Part shown: positions 40,279 to 50,198 of the stretch, in pieces
Layout: the number at the start of each line of letters is the position of its first letter
How positions within the stretch are numbered: the stretch's first letter is position 1
Assembly: GCF_002161065.1 (NCBI RefSeq)
Contig: NZ_NFLV01000006.1
Location: 117,858 to 181,857 of the forward strand
Direction: 5' to 3'
Length of the DNA stretch: 64,000 bases
Origin: Eubacterium sp. An11
GTDB lineage: Bacteria; Bacillota; Clostridia; Lachnospirales; Lachnospiraceae
Made by a program: the position numbers and the translations under genes
The notes under the pieces: model-generated
Database searches by the model: none
Told to the model about the DNA's origin: nothing
The model's input: the letters and a program-made list of their open reading frames with translations, nothing else

Positions 40279-40764
40279 CTATGGAAAATATCGCCGGAAG
40301 AACTGCTCAAACGCCTTGTCCGCCATATCCGGAAACATTCTTTCAAGCACCTGCACAGATTTGTCAAAATAATGAGAACCTGCTACGAATGATGCTTTCA
40401 GCACCATGCCGCTTTTTGCCCCAGGACTGTATCGAAAGTGGTTTCCCTCCCAAAATCCAGGAATAAATCTCCCTGGTTTCTGCCTATGTCCGTCATTTAC
40501 CCATTTTGCATACTTTACATTTGTTCCTATCGTCAGGGTAAGCCCGCCAAGGTTCAGCTCCCATATATTCCCGGACGCTCCTTTCGTGAACAAAGCAAGT
40601 AACTTTCCCGTGTCCACATTGCCGAGGCTCTCAATGTATGACTGAACAATATCGAGAAATTCCTCCCCGGCCTCTTCCAAAATCTTTCCGGCATACGGCT
40701 TCAAATCTGCCGCAGCCGCTTCACAGTTCTTTGCAAAATTCTCCAGTTCGCTGACGTCTATCAT
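40279..40764 (-). CDS. HK97 gp10-like head-tail joining protein
   Basis: 161 residues from MIDVSELENFAKNCEAAAAD. The features GEEFLDIVQSYIESLGNVDT and YAKWVNDGHRQKPGRFIPGF (the V..GH strand) fit HK97-gp10/XkdI. It joins tail to head. Confidence 0.85.
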   Translation of the reverse strand: MIDVSELENFAKNCEAAAADLKPYAGKILEEAGEEFLDIVQSYIESLGNVDTGKLLALFTKGASGNIWELNLGGLTLTIGTNVKYAKWVNDGHRQKPGRFIPGFWEGNHFRYSPGAKSGMVLKASFVAGSHYFDKSVQVLERMFPDMADKAFEQFFRRYFP

Positions 40765-41135
40765 ATTGCCGATTTCACCCCTTCCTGCCGCCTTATGTTC
40801 ACAATGATGTGATGTCCTCCATACACTTCTTTGGGAACATCTGCCCGGTATTTCAGACCGTTTCTGCAATCTTCCACAATGTCATTCATACGGATGTCCG
40901 TGCCAATGGGGAGAGACAATTTCGATTGCCCCTCCACACTGCTGTATGGCTCGTTCTGCACGACCGCCAATGTGCCGGCAGTGCTCTTGATGTGGAAATG
41001 GCATTTCACCCCGGCCTCATCCGGTTCTCTGTGTGCTGTTTTAACGTCTGACGCATGAATGCCATATCCCACGCTTACAGCCTCGTCATCCAGATGGTAA
41101 ATATTGCAGGTATGGTTCATGAAATCATCGAACAC
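40761..41135 (-). CDS. Connector protein, YqbH/XkdH-like (DUF3599)
   Basis: 124 residues (MFDDFMNHTCNIYHLDDEAV ... GVKCHFHIKSTAG ... GHHIIVNIRRQEG). Head-tail connector stopper by family and order. Confidence 0.82.
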   Translation of the reverse strand: MFDDFMNHTCNIYHLDDEAVSVGYGIHASDVKTAHREPDEAGVKCHFHIKSTAGTLAVVQNEPYSSVEGQSKLSLPIGTDIRMNDIVEDCRNGLKYRADVPKEVYGGHHIIVNIRRQEGVKSAI

Positions 41136-41162
41136 GCTTACACCTCCATTTCCATTCGCCGT

Positions 41163-41552
41163 TCAGAGGCTTCGGAGGACCATCTTCACTTTGCCGATGC
41201 CCTTCTCCACCACATAGTCTGACAGTAATTCATCCAGATCAAGACTGTCCAGATCAATGACTGAGGACTCCACCGTATAAGAATAATCATCAAAGGTCTC
41301 ACTCTTGATTTTCTTCTTTGCGGCCTCAATATCGTTTTTGGCATATGCCTCCGCCACAAGGATTGTGGCAATCTTTACAGGCTCCGGCAGCTCCTCATAA
41401 TCCTCAAATTTATTATTGGTGAGATGAATGATTTTCAATTCCGCCCTGGAAATATCAAAGGCCAACTTTTCGTCTGGCCTCTCTGATACGTCCTTATGAC
41501 TGGTGTAATTCTTTACATCTTCCGGGGCGATCCACGGTCTTGTAACTGCCAC
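41163..41552 (-). CDS. Connector protein, YqbG-like (DUF3199)
   Basis: 129 residues. RPWIAPEDVKNYTSHKDVSE then KLAFDISRAELKIIHLTNN match YqbG/gp6-type adaptor proteins that extend the portal. Confidence 0.85.
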   Translation of the reverse strand: MAVTRPWIAPEDVKNYTSHKDVSERPDEKLAFDISRAELKIIHLTNNKFEDYEELPEPVKIATILVAEAYAKNDIEAAKKKIKSETFDDYSYTVESSVIDLDSLDLDELLSDYVVEKGIGKVKMVLRSL

Positions 41553-41578
41553 GATTATTTTCCTCCATGATTCTTGTT

Positions 41579-41971
41579 CTATTCCGGAATGCGTACCACT
41601 CCAAGATAAATATTTGCTTCTCCTGCCGTTGCGGCAGTTCCCGTGGAGGTGTATTTTGCTTTTACTTTTATCGGCGCACCTTTACGGATTTCAAAAATGT
41701 TCTTCATATATGTTCCTGCCGTCCCCTCCGTGACGTCATCGGCGCCCAGCAAATCATCCACCGAGTCATTTGTTCCTACCGTAAGCACATTTGTCGTGGC
41801 TGCATTGAAGGCTTTTCCTACCACTGCCACAGCTTTTGTAATTATCATGTTTGCCGGAAGTTCAATCAGTTCCACTCCGTTTGCGATATCCTTTGTGTCA
41901 AAAGATACCTTCCCGGCATGGAGTAACTGCTCTACTCCGCATACGCCTAAGTCCATTGGTTTAAGATTCAT
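41579..41971 (-). CDS. Capsid-associated (decoration-like) protein
   Basis: 130 residues, beta-rich (ELIELPANMIITKAVAVVGK, then TYMKNIFEIRKGAPIKVKAK). It follows the capsid gene where head decoration proteins lie. Family not certain. Confidence 0.65.
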   Translation of the reverse strand: MNLKPMDLGVCGVEQLLHAGKVSFDTKDIANGVELIELPANMIITKAVAVVGKAFNAATTNVLTVGTNDSVDDLLGADDVTEGTAGTYMKNIFEIRKGAPIKVKAKYTSTGTAATAGEANIYLGVVRIPE

Positions 41972-41985
41972 GCTGTTTTTACCTC

Positions 41986-42384
41986 CTATTCCCTGATAGC
42001 CGCCCTCGCTTCATCGGCGCGCGCAATTGCGTCAATTACTCTCTGGAAAATATCATCTTTTGTTTTACATCCAGTGATGTCTATACCCTTTTTATCTGCA
42101 TATTCTGCCAGTTCAGCCTTTGTCATGCCCTGAAGTTCCATGATAATAGGTTTCTCCTGCGGTTCATCTTCTGCCTCATCAGAAAATAACTCTGTACTCT
42201 CCATATCATCAGGGTTTTTCTGCTCGACTTCCTGTTCTGCCTCTTCTCCCACCAGCGTGAAAAATCCTGTTTTTACAAGTCTGTCTGCCTTCTCTTTCTC
42301 CGGGACGAACACATCAGGTTCCTTCTCGGAAGCCTTGACAATTCCCCAATATGATTTCCCTTTTATCAATCTTAAATGATACAT
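41986..42384 (-). CDS. Head-region protein with SAP/HeH-like C-terminus
   Basis: 132 residues from MYHLRLIKGKSYWGIVKASE. An acidic centre is followed by GMTKAELAEYADKKGIDITG, then CKTKDDIFQRVIDAI, a helix-extended-loop-helix module. Small proteins of this build lie after the capsid gene in many phages. Confidence 0.72.
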   Translation of the reverse strand: MYHLRLIKGKSYWGIVKASEKEPDVFVPEKEKADRLVKTGFFTLVGEEAEQEVEQKNPDDMESTELFSDEAEDEPQEKPIIMELQGMTKAELAEYADKKGIDITGCKTKDDIFQRVIDAIARADEARAAIRE

Positions 42385-42400
42385 TGTCTTCACCCCCCTA

Positions 42401-43339
42401 TTAATCCATTTTAAAATCTGGAAGCCCGGTGATAATTGCAGTAGCATCCAGCTCTTCTACCAGGGCATCAAAATCAAAGTGGATTACATAGAATCGTTTA
42501 TCCTGCATGATAGCATCCTTGGATGTTGCATCTTTGCGGATTTTCACAGCGTATGTATTCACATTGATGATGTTCAGCGGCTCACAGAGAATAATCACGT
42601 CATTGGACAGCCCAGGAACCTGCATGGATGGAATAGCAACAGGAGATTTATACAGTTCTTCCGGCACTACACCGCCGTTATTAATCACCTTATTCAGCAG
42701 GAATAATTCCCACTGCTGTGCTCTGGTCGGACTCATAAGCCAGCGGAGACGCCCATTGTTGAAACGGTTCGGGATAGCGGCCACTGCTTTATAGAACATT
42801 TCCATGTCCATGTCATCGGCGCCGTCCACATCAACAATATGTCCTCCATTTGTGATAATCTTCTTGATGCCATCATTGAGCTTCAGGAAATCATAATCCG
42901 GATCCGTGTTCGGGGTGTCTTCATCACCATTGATGAGAAGATCCTCTGTATCAACACCCGTCTGCTTTGTCATAAGATCTGTAACTACCTTTTCAAAATT
43001 CTCACCCTCAATATTCTGACGGATGGTCTCTTCTGTGATCTCCCACGGAAGTCTCACTGCCTTTGTCTCGTAATGGATAGAGCCGAACTCCGGCTTTGCT
43101 CTGTACCCATCATCCACGTTTTCCACCTTTGCACGAAGCTTTCTTCTTCCGATTCCGATTTTATCAATCTCCCCGGACTTCTCTGTCCTCATCACATGGC
43201 GGATAGCCTGCATCAGCGGCGTTGCATCAAACGTCTGCTGTAAAAATCTCTTTGCCTGGTACGGCTGTAACAGACCACTGGTAACAACGGATGTCTCAAT
43301 GGTGCCTGCTTTATTTACGATCTGTCTATTCGTGTTCAT
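42401..43339 (-). CDS. Major capsid protein
   Basis: 312 residues. KRFLQQTFDATPLMQAIRHV, KAVRLPWEITEETIRQNIEG, DTEDLLINGDEDT and RLRWLMSPTRAQQWELFLLN fit the P2/PBSX-type HK97-fold capsid protein. Length and place after the prohead protease fit. Confidence 0.92.
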   Translation of the reverse strand: MNTNRQIVNKAGTIETSVVTSGLLQPYQAKRFLQQTFDATPLMQAIRHVMRTEKSGEIDKIGIGRRKLRAKVENVDDGYRAKPEFGSIHYETKAVRLPWEITEETIRQNIEGENFEKVVTDLMTKQTGVDTEDLLINGDEDTPNTDPDYDFLKLNDGIKKIITNGGHIVDVDGADDMDMEMFYKAVAAIPNRFNNGRLRWLMSPTRAQQWELFLLNKVINNGGVVPEELYKSPVAIPSMQVPGLSNDVIILCEPLNIINVNTYAVKIRKDATSKDAIMQDKRFYVIHFDFDALVEELDATAIITGLPDFKMD

Positions 43340-43360
43340 TCTCTTCTACCTCCCTGTATC

Positions 43361-44716
43361 TTAGATAAAGCCGTGAAGATAATGCTCTTCCTCAGAGCCT
43401 TTCTGCACAGTGTCATTCATGTTTGTAGGAAGTCCGGCGCTTTTCAGCACAGGCTCCATCGCTTTCGCAACGGAATCTTCGATCATTCTACCCACAGCTT
43501 CCATAGTCAGAGACTCCTCTTCCGGCTCCATCTGCTTCTTGATAGCATCCTGCACCATCTTCTCGATGGCTTTCACTGTAATCCCCTCTGAGGCTTCATT
43601 ACCGCCCCGTGCATCGTTTTTAGCAACGCCGTCTTTCTCCTCTTCCTCTTTTTTATTAGAACCACCTGTGGACGTATTCTGCACTCCACCCTTCATGGCC
43701 TTTTCGATTGCGTCCTGCACAATCTTTTCTACTTCGCTTTTATTCACTTCCTCTTCCTCCTCTTCATCATTGAATCTGGAAAGGAATTCACCGAGGTTCT
43801 CATGGATTGCCTCCAGTGTTTCCTTGTTTTTCGTGCTCATCTTCTTCCCGGCCTTTTCAATGGATTTAAAAACACCATCATCGCTGGTGAGCAAATCTGT
43901 GATGATAGAATTGAAATCCTCCAATGCCTCACGGATTTTGGTTTCATCGTGTATCGGCTCAAATCTGCCGGTTTCCGGGTTGTATGTTTCCAGCAAGTAA
44001 TCAGACAGAGAATAATAAGCCGTCCAGAAATTATCTCTCACGATTCTTTGTTTATAATTTTCTTTGACAGCACCCTTTTCCACTACGTCCATACCAAACA
44101 TGGATGCAAGTGCTTTCAGAATCCCCTTTTTGCCTCCTGCTTTCTCAACAGGGTTGTCAGGATCTGAAATATCCACATCCACATTGCTGTATGAACCTGT
44201 CCCTCCCATAGAGAGTCCTGTGATTTCACCTTTTTCGATTTTATCCCACACATCATTGTTAGAGACTTCCATCGTCATGAGCCAGGTCCCCTTTTTAATC
44301 GACTGGCCTTCAATCTCCATATCGCATTTCGCAACATAAGATTCTACAACCTCCACACCATCTGCCTTTTCAAAGCAGTGCTGGATGTCGGCATCTCCGG
44401 CATTTTTCATAAACCAATGTGCGGCCTTTGTTATCTCATCTTCCGTCATATAATTTCCGTCAGTATCTTCTGTCATCGGTTCATATACGACTCCAGTGAC
44501 ATAATGCTTTTCAGCATCGGTCTTGAGTATCCGGCCAAATGTCTGGAACTCAGCTTTGTTTCCTGCCGATTTTGTAATCAGGAACTCACGCCTGTTCGCA
44601 GCCTTATCAACCAGGGAGACAAACGCAATTTTCGCATCACTGATTGCATAAGATTTTGATATTTTATTCGGCAACACTCTCACTCCTTCCGTGTCATTTT
44701 TTACATTTTCAGGCAA
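43361..44716 (-). CDS. XkdF-like prohead protease with scaffold tail
   Basis: 451 residues. The first 180 residues fit the XkdF-type protease (FGRILKTDAEKHYVTGVVYE, AAHWFMKNAGDADIQHCFEK with the catalytic His, KKGTWLMTMEVSNNDVWDKI, KGEITGLSMGG). The remaining part is acidic and coiled coil (EEEEEEVNKSEVEKIVQDAI), the scaffold. The final residues should remain in the prohead until cleavage. Confidence 0.88.
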   Translation of the reverse strand: MPENVKNDTEGVRVLPNKISKSYAISDAKIAFVSLVDKAANRREFLITKSAGNKAEFQTFGRILKTDAEKHYVTGVVYEPMTEDTDGNYMTEDEITKAAHWFMKNAGDADIQHCFEKADGVEVVESYVAKCDMEIEGQSIKKGTWLMTMEVSNNDVWDKIEKGEITGLSMGGTGSYSNVDVDISDPDNPVEKAGGKKGILKALASMFGMDVVEKGAVKENYKQRIVRDNFWTAYYSLSDYLLETYNPETGRFEPIHDETKIREALEDFNSIITDLLTSDDGVFKSIEKAGKKMSTKNKETLEAIHENLGEFLSRFNDEEEEEEVNKSEVEKIVQDAIEKAMKGGVQNTSTGGSNKKEEEEKDGVAKNDARGGNEASEGITVKAIEKMVQDAIKKQMEPEEESLTMEAVGRMIEDSVAKAMEPVLKSAGLPTNMNDTVQKGSEEEHYLHGFI

Positions 44717-44758
44717 ATAAAAAACACGGCGCTCGTGTGCCGTGCTGTTTCATATATC

Positions 44759-45796
44759 TCATGCAATCTCTCCCTTTCTGTATGCTTCATAATAGGAATT
44801 GTATACTTCCCAAGTCACGCTTGGGTCATCCCTCGGTTCCTCGATTCCGTTATCCTCTTTGAATTTCTGTTCCCATGCATCATATTCCGCATTAACCTCA
44901 TCCATATACTGTTTCCGGAGATCTGCCATCTCATCCTTGCTCATTCCCATAGCGTTCTCATTCGCTATGGTCTCCATAAGACAGTGGCAATTCACGGTTT
45001 CAGACGCTGGAAGGCTCGTGTCTCTTGGACACAGTACAAGATACGTTCCTCCATCCTTCCCGGTCAGTTCAAAAAACTCGCGCTTATATACCTCCTGCCC
45101 ATCCATCGCAATATGATTTTCTCTTGGGTGTGCAGATGATGTATGAATCCATCTTTTTTTATACGCCAACGGATTCTGCACCATGTTTTCCTGCTGTGCA
45201 TAGCTTTCTACTCTTAACATTTCCGTAAGAGCCACCCTCCGGCTCCGGTACCCATGATTACGGATGCCGCTGTTTCCGATTTCCTCCGCCAGTTTATCCA
45301 CGGACCATTGTTTTTCCTGTGCTTTCAGCAGCAACCGTTCCATAGTGTCCTTTGTGTTCAGGTTCATAATCCGTGCCAGTTCCCCGGACCATCCTTCAAT
45401 GAACGCCTCGGCAGGTCTGGTAACTGCTTCATCCATTCCGGCGAGCACCGGATTCTCTGCGAGCATCCAATCATACGTGAATCCCTTCATCATCTCATCA
45501 AATTGCTCCCGGAATATCTGATACAGGGCATCCCTCAGATTATCCGCATTTTTAATCCCAGGCCATACATCTGTTATGAATCCGGGTACTTCCGTGGCTT
45601 CCTGCACTCTCTCCAAAAATTCAAGAGAATCCGTTTCAAGCGCCCCGTCCACAGCGTCCTCCAAAAGAGATGTCAGTTCCACGGCTCTTTTTGCTCCCGG
45701 ATAGCCTTCTTCCGTCAGTGTTTTTTCCAGTTCGTCATCTGCCTTTGCGATATATCTGTCGATGGCGTCCACGAGCGGATTTACATTGATTTCCAT
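44759..45796 (-). CDS. Head morphogenesis protein (Mu gpF/SPP1 gp7-like)
   Basis: 345 residues. The C-terminal domain has KKRWIHTSSAHPRENHIAMD, then TVNCHCLMETIA, typical of minor head proteins. The N-terminus is helical. It binds the portal and helps DNA ejection or head assembly. Confidence 0.9.
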   Translation of the reverse strand: MEINVNPLVDAIDRYIAKADDELEKTLTEEGYPGAKRAVELTSLLEDAVDGALETDSLEFLERVQEATEVPGFITDVWPGIKNADNLRDALYQIFREQFDEMMKGFTYDWMLAENPVLAGMDEAVTRPAEAFIEGWSGELARIMNLNTKDTMERLLLKAQEKQWSVDKLAEEIGNSGIRNHGYRSRRVALTEMLRVESYAQQENMVQNPLAYKKRWIHTSSAHPRENHIAMDGQEVYKREFFELTGKDGGTYLVLCPRDTSLPASETVNCHCLMETIANENAMGMSKDEMADLRKQYMDEVNAEYDAWEQKFKEDNGIEEPRDDPSVTWEVYNSYYEAYRKGEIA

Positions 45797-45800
45797 ACCA

Positions 45801-47375
45801 TCACCCCGCCTGCTTTTTAATATCCATCAGTACTTTGCGGACTTCTTTCATCACTGCCACAATTTCATCCGGCTCTCGATTCTCTTGCGCCTTCGCAATC
45901 TGCCCGGATAACTGCTGTACCACATCGGAATAATTGATATTGGTACCATTATTTTTGAGAACTGCCATCGGAATTTCTCCCCATTCTTCCTGGAAATCTT
46001 CCGATGGCTTTCCAGTCATTTCACAAATCAGTTCGTGTGCAAAATTCGGTGTTACTCCACCTGCGTTGTTTGCCGCCGTGAGCATCCGGTACAAATCATC
46101 CGGGTTGGAAATATCAGGAGCCATGAAATAAACTTCCACATACTTGAACTGGTAACAATTCAAAAGCCTATTATTAATCGCCCACGCCAGAGATTTCCTT
46201 TCCGGCTGGAAAACCTGTTCTTCGGTCACTTCCTGCGCCGTCTGTGCCGTTGCCCGGTTAAAATCCGTGGTGTATCCCACATACAAATCCGGCAACTGGA
46301 AAGCGGACTGCACCCGCTTACGGTTGTTCTCAAGATAATCCTGAAACAGCTCATCCTTCTGCAAAATACTGGCAAGGTCTTTCACTTCGATTTCCGGCTT
46401 TTTCTCATCCTCAAAATCAGAACGTCCGTCCACGCTCTCTGCCTCAAGCACCAGGAAAGAGTGCTGTCCGGCTTCTCCCTTAATGCCGTTCATGTACTCC
46501 TGCAATTTGGTAAAGCTCTCATCCGTGAGCGTGCCGCCCTTTACCATAATCATCAAAGGCGTATGCCTGCCGTTCTTGAAATAATTATTATTCAAGTTCT
46601 CTGCCGCCCGGGAACCGTCCACTCCAAGAATCTGACCTATCCAACGTACCTCGCCGTATGGTTCAGTTCCTATGGTGAACTCCATAATCTCATTGGCCTG
46701 ATGCCACCTTTCCAGCGCTTCGCCGTCCTTTATGTATTCACCGTTCCTGTTATCCATAACCCTCGGATCGCCGAACTCTTTAAAATACACAATATCAGCG
46801 CCTATCTGCTGTCTGTATTTCCTGTATTTCTTTCTGCGGGGAGTTTCTTTCCCGTGGTGGTAATACGGAGTCTCAATATACGGAGGTAACGGCCGAGTCT
46901 TCCGGATGGTAGGCGTCTCCCGGATAAATTCTATTTGAGAAACCTCCCCCGCAAGATTCCGCATCACTTCTATGTAGGCAATACCGTATGTCTCCCTTGC
47001 CTCAATCACATCCTCAAACACTTCTTTTGTGTCCTGCTCTGTATTCAGAAGCTCGATAATCTCTTCTGCCTTTTTGTATTCAGCCGCCATTTCTGGCGTT
47101 TCCTCGTTGTCCACGCAATACCGCACGCCAATTCCAAATCCAGCTATATTGTTCTTGTAAGCACGGATGCACTGCGGAAGAATAGAACTTCCGTTCACAA
47201 GCTGTTTAAGTCCCATAAGCTCCACCGGCGGCTCTATCCAATCTCCGGCGTTAAAGGCCGCCTCGGTGGTTACCTGGGTAGAGGCATCCGCTTTCTTGAT
47301 ATTGTGCCCGGCTGGGTTGTGCTCCTTAATCACGGTTGCTCTCACCCTTCCGCCTTTTCTATTTGCTTTTGCCAT
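45801..47375 (-). CDS. Portal protein (PBSX XkdE-like)
   Basis: 524 residues. WIEPPVELMGLKQLVNGSSI, then AYIEVMRNLAGEVSQIEFIR, KEFGDPRVMDNRNGEYI and QDYLENNRKRVQSAFQLPDL are portal features of the PBSX group. It forms the dodecameric ring at the head vertex. Confidence 0.93.
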   Translation of the reverse strand: MAKANRKGGRVRATVIKEHNPAGHNIKKADASTQVTTEAAFNAGDWIEPPVELMGLKQLVNGSSILPQCIRAYKNNIAGFGIGVRYCVDNEETPEMAAEYKKAEEIIELLNTEQDTKEVFEDVIEARETYGIAYIEVMRNLAGEVSQIEFIRETPTIRKTRPLPPYIETPYYHHGKETPRRKKYRKYRQQIGADIVYFKEFGDPRVMDNRNGEYIKDGEALERWHQANEIMEFTIGTEPYGEVRWIGQILGVDGSRAAENLNNNYFKNGRHTPLMIMVKGGTLTDESFTKLQEYMNGIKGEAGQHSFLVLEAESVDGRSDFEDEKKPEIEVKDLASILQKDELFQDYLENNRKRVQSAFQLPDLYVGYTTDFNRATAQTAQEVTEEQVFQPERKSLAWAINNRLLNCYQFKYVEVYFMAPDISNPDDLYRMLTAANNAGGVTPNFAHELICEMTGKPSEDFQEEWGEIPMAVLKNNGTNINYSDVVQQLSGQIAKAQENREPDEIVAVMKEVRKVLMDIKKQAG

Positions 47376-47381
47376 CCCTGA

Positions 47382-48794
47382 TTATCCCTCTTTCTTTTTC
47401 TTTGCCTTCGGTCTTTTTACAGGCATACATACGAGTAAAACGCAATCTGCCTCATCCGGTGACGGAACGCCCCTCGCCTTCATCACTTTTTTACTCTCAA
47501 CTCTGATTTTCCCGTTTTCTGTCATGCCGTATTTCCTGCCGGACAACTGCGCTACCAGCGCATCATCGTCGGGAAGTATAATCTCAACATCTTTCGGTTT
47601 TCCATCATCGTCATACGGCTGCAACAACTTTTTCAAATTCGCCATCATATATGTTGTGCTGTCATCATAAAATTTGTGCCTTATCTTCTGTCCAAATTTT
47701 ACCGGATAAATCTCCATCCACCACAGACGGTCAGGATTATTCCTCTTCATCTGCCTGAGACGATCCACAACTCCGCCTCCCACGCCCCCATCGTCAATCT
47801 TTATGGGAATGGGCAGATCCCTGTTTTTCTTCAATCCGTATTGGCTTACGAGAAGTGTTCCAAGAAGCACAATATCATCTGCTGTTTTCATGGTATCCTG
47901 GCCAACACGCTTTTTAAAAAATTGCACTTTCTCATCTGTTCGGAATCCGATTACTGTCTTATCTGTTCCAAATCGTGCAACGTCACATCCTATGTGAATA
48001 TTATCTGGTATCTTTCTCGGATAATATTCTGTCTGGATGCTTTTCTCCACCAGCGGTAACGGTATGAATATATCATCTTCTGCCAGGGGAAAATCTCCGG
48101 CCACACGGACTCGGAACACGTCGCTGTCCTCGCCATACATATTGACGATGGTCTGCACAAACTCATCGGACACCCGGCTGCTTTCCCTGCCGTCCACATG
48201 AAATGTTTTATACTGCTGCCGAAGCTTATTATGGCTGTCATAAAAAAATCCCGACAACTGCGTCGGGTTTCCGCACATCAAAAGCCTTGCCCCTGGTGTT
48301 GACAGTGCACCAAGAACAGGTTCAAATATTTTGTCATCTACACCGCTTGCCTCATCTATGATATAAAGCATATGTTCCGCATGGAATCCCTGCAATGCAT
48401 CCGGTGTACCGGCTGTACGTGCCACGGCGAACCATTCTTCCGAATGTCCCTTCATATACAGCTTTTCTTTTGTCCAAATCAATTCATTATCCAGAACTTT
48501 ATTGTTGCGCTTCCATTTGCTAATTTCGGCCCACAGGATGTCGTATAACTGATGTTGTGTTGGCGCTGTGCAAGGTATCTTCGGATACGGATGTGTAACA
48601 AGGAACCATATAACCGCCCACGCCTCAACTGTGCTCTTACCGATACCGTGGCCGGAACGAACACTGGTCATGGGGTTCACAACAAGGCTATTTAATATCT
48701 CCGCCTGCTTATCATCCGGTGTGGCTCTGATAATGTCTTGCACAAACTCCACGGGATGGACAGCGTAATATCTTATTGCCTCACTGCTCAGCAT
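47382..48794 (-). CDS. terL: Terminase large subunit
   Basis: 470 residues from MLSSEAIRYYAVHPVEFVQD (GGAGGAG upstream; a longer frame starts at 48845). Walker A SVRSGHGIGKST is near residue 48, Walker B MLYIIDEASG near residue 152; the nuclease domain has GCDVARFGTDKTVIGFR and KIDDGGVGGGVVDRL. It packages DNA into proheads and cuts it. It overlaps the small-subunit gene. Confidence 0.95.
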   Translation of the reverse strand: MLSSEAIRYYAVHPVEFVQDIIRATPDDKQAEILNSLVVNPMTSVRSGHGIGKSTVEAWAVIWFLVTHPYPKIPCTAPTQHQLYDILWAEISKWKRNNKVLDNELIWTKEKLYMKGHSEEWFAVARTAGTPDALQGFHAEHMLYIIDEASGVDDKIFEPVLGALSTPGARLLMCGNPTQLSGFFYDSHNKLRQQYKTFHVDGRESSRVSDEFVQTIVNMYGEDSDVFRVRVAGDFPLAEDDIFIPLPLVEKSIQTEYYPRKIPDNIHIGCDVARFGTDKTVIGFRTDEKVQFFKKRVGQDTMKTADDIVLLGTLLVSQYGLKKNRDLPIPIKIDDGGVGGGVVDRLRQMKRNNPDRLWWMEIYPVKFGQKIRHKFYDDSTTYMMANLKKLLQPYDDDGKPKDVEIILPDDDALVAQLSGRKYGMTENGKIRVESKKVMKARGVPSPDEADCVLLVCMPVKRPKAKKKKEG

Positions 48795-49206
48795 CTTCGC
48801 TCTCCTCCATCCTGTTTCTGTATGCTTCTTCAATTGCATCGGCAAGCGACGAACCTTCCTCTTCCATCAGCATAGGGTTTTCACCGACCGTATCCCGCAG
48901 GAAAGTCGCCGCCTTTGTATTCCCTTTCATGGCCTGATTCAGCACTGCCACCATAACCGCAGACTGGTATGTGAAGTCCTCCTCGGATATTCCCATCATT
49001 TTCAGTTTCGCTTTCAGTTCCTTCGCTGCATCCGGTATCTCCATGTCCAGGAGCATCCTTGCTGTCTCCTTCATAGTCTTTTTTCTTCTCCTGGCCTCAC
49101 CTGATGCAATACCTCCCCGCCTGGCTATCTCCACCTGTTGCTCTCCTGTTCGGAACCGATACGGCGCCCCTTTTTTCAGGTTTTCCTCATTCGCCAACTT
49201 CACCAC
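48781..49206 (-). CDS. Putative terminase small subunit
   Basis: 141 residues. N-terminal RTGEQQVEIARRGGIASGEA with basic residues suits DNA binding; the rest is helical (FTYQSAVMVAVLNQAMKGNT, KAATFLRDTVGENP). Assignment rests mainly on place directly upstream of terL. Confidence 0.75.
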   Translation of the reverse strand: MVKLANEENLKKGAPYRFRTGEQQVEIARRGGIASGEARRRKKTMKETARMLLDMEIPDAAKELKAKLKMMGISEEDFTYQSAVMVAVLNQAMKGNTKAATFLRDTVGENPMLMEEEGSSLADAIEEAYRNRMEESEDAEQ

Positions 49207-49234
49207 CTCTCTGTCCTGCTATCTCTCCATGCAC

Positions 49235-50194
49235 TCAGATAAAAAACGCATCCTTTCTCTCCTTTTCCATCTGTGCAACAAACATATTCGGCGCTGTCAT
49301 TCTGCACGGGATGTCGCACTGCCCCATATCTGTATACGCCGCTCTCTTCTTTTCCAGAATATCTTCATCCATCACATGGCCCACAATCTGGTACGGTTTA
49401 TGACAGCAGTACATCACTTCCCCGTGTTCATTCACGGCGATCTGCGCCCACTGTGCCGTGCATCTATCTTCCTGCCGGTCCAGCATTTCCCATTTAAAAT
49501 TAAGAGTTACTCTCTCATCTTCCTGTTTCAGCTTCTTTATTGCCTCGATACTCTGGTTTATATCTTTCTCAGCATACTCGTGATTATAAAAATCTCCTGC
49601 GGTAGACTCTGCAGGACGGAAGGATATGTAATCCACGGGAAGGTCTCTATTCGCATCATAAAAACGGTAAACCTCTTCATGGTCCTGCACGACAATCTGA
49701 ATCCCCAGTGATGTTTCAGGGCTGTTTATCCTCTTCCATGACGCATAGCGTGCTATATTATCCCTTACCTTTTCATAAGCTCTCACGCCTCTGCGCTTTT
49801 CATAGCTTTCCTCATCCCATCCATCGAGGGAGACTTTCAGATAATCCGGCTTTATATATACCAATCTGTTAAAGTTCGTGTTTATTCCGTAATGGATTCC
49901 CTTCCCTTCCATCCATGCTGTAATCTTCATAATATCCGGATTGATGGTAGGCTCTCCCCCTCCAGTCAGAATAAATCCCTCTACGCCCAGGCTCAGCAGT
50001 CTTTCCGCATAGGTGATAAATTCCTCATACTTCATCGAATATGCCTGTGCATCCAGCTCCCAGCGTCCATAGGTACAATACGGACATTTGTTATTACAGT
50101 AATTCGTGAGGAAAATATCTGCCGTGATCGGTCTCTGGTCGTTCAGCACTCTTCCAATATGGCTGAACATCTTATCCCCTGCTATATTTTCCAT
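49235..50194 (-). CDS. Radical SAM protein, predicted DNA-base modification enzyme
   Basis: 319 residues from MENIAGDKMFSHIG. The 4Fe-4S motif is FLTNYCNNKCPYC (CxxxCxxC, about residues 33-41); FILTGGGEPTINPDI (GGE motif) and VSLDGWDEESY follow. The C-terminus has extra Cys (CCHKPYQ, CDIPC), perhaps a second cluster as in SPASM-type enzymes. It lies next to a TAGT-type glycosyltransferase and a ParB-like gene, directly before the terminase. That triad is known from phage DNA-hypermodification clusters. Substrate and reaction are not known. Confidence 0.82.
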   Translation of the reverse strand: MENIAGDKMFSHIGRVLNDQRPITADIFLTNYCNNKCPYCTYGRWELDAQAYSMKYEEFITYAERLLSLGVEGFILTGGGEPTINPDIMKITAWMEGKGIHYGINTNFNRLVYIKPDYLKVSLDGWDEESYEKRRGVRAYEKVRDNIARYASWKRINSPETSLGIQIVVQDHEEVYRFYDANRDLPVDYISFRPAESTAGDFYNHEYAEKDINQSIEAIKKLKQEDERVTLNFKWEMLDRQEDRCTAQWAQIAVNEHGEVMYCCHKPYQIVGHVMDEDILEKKRAAYTDMGQCDIPCRMTAPNMFVAQMEKERKDAFFI

Positions 50195-50198
50195 CCTC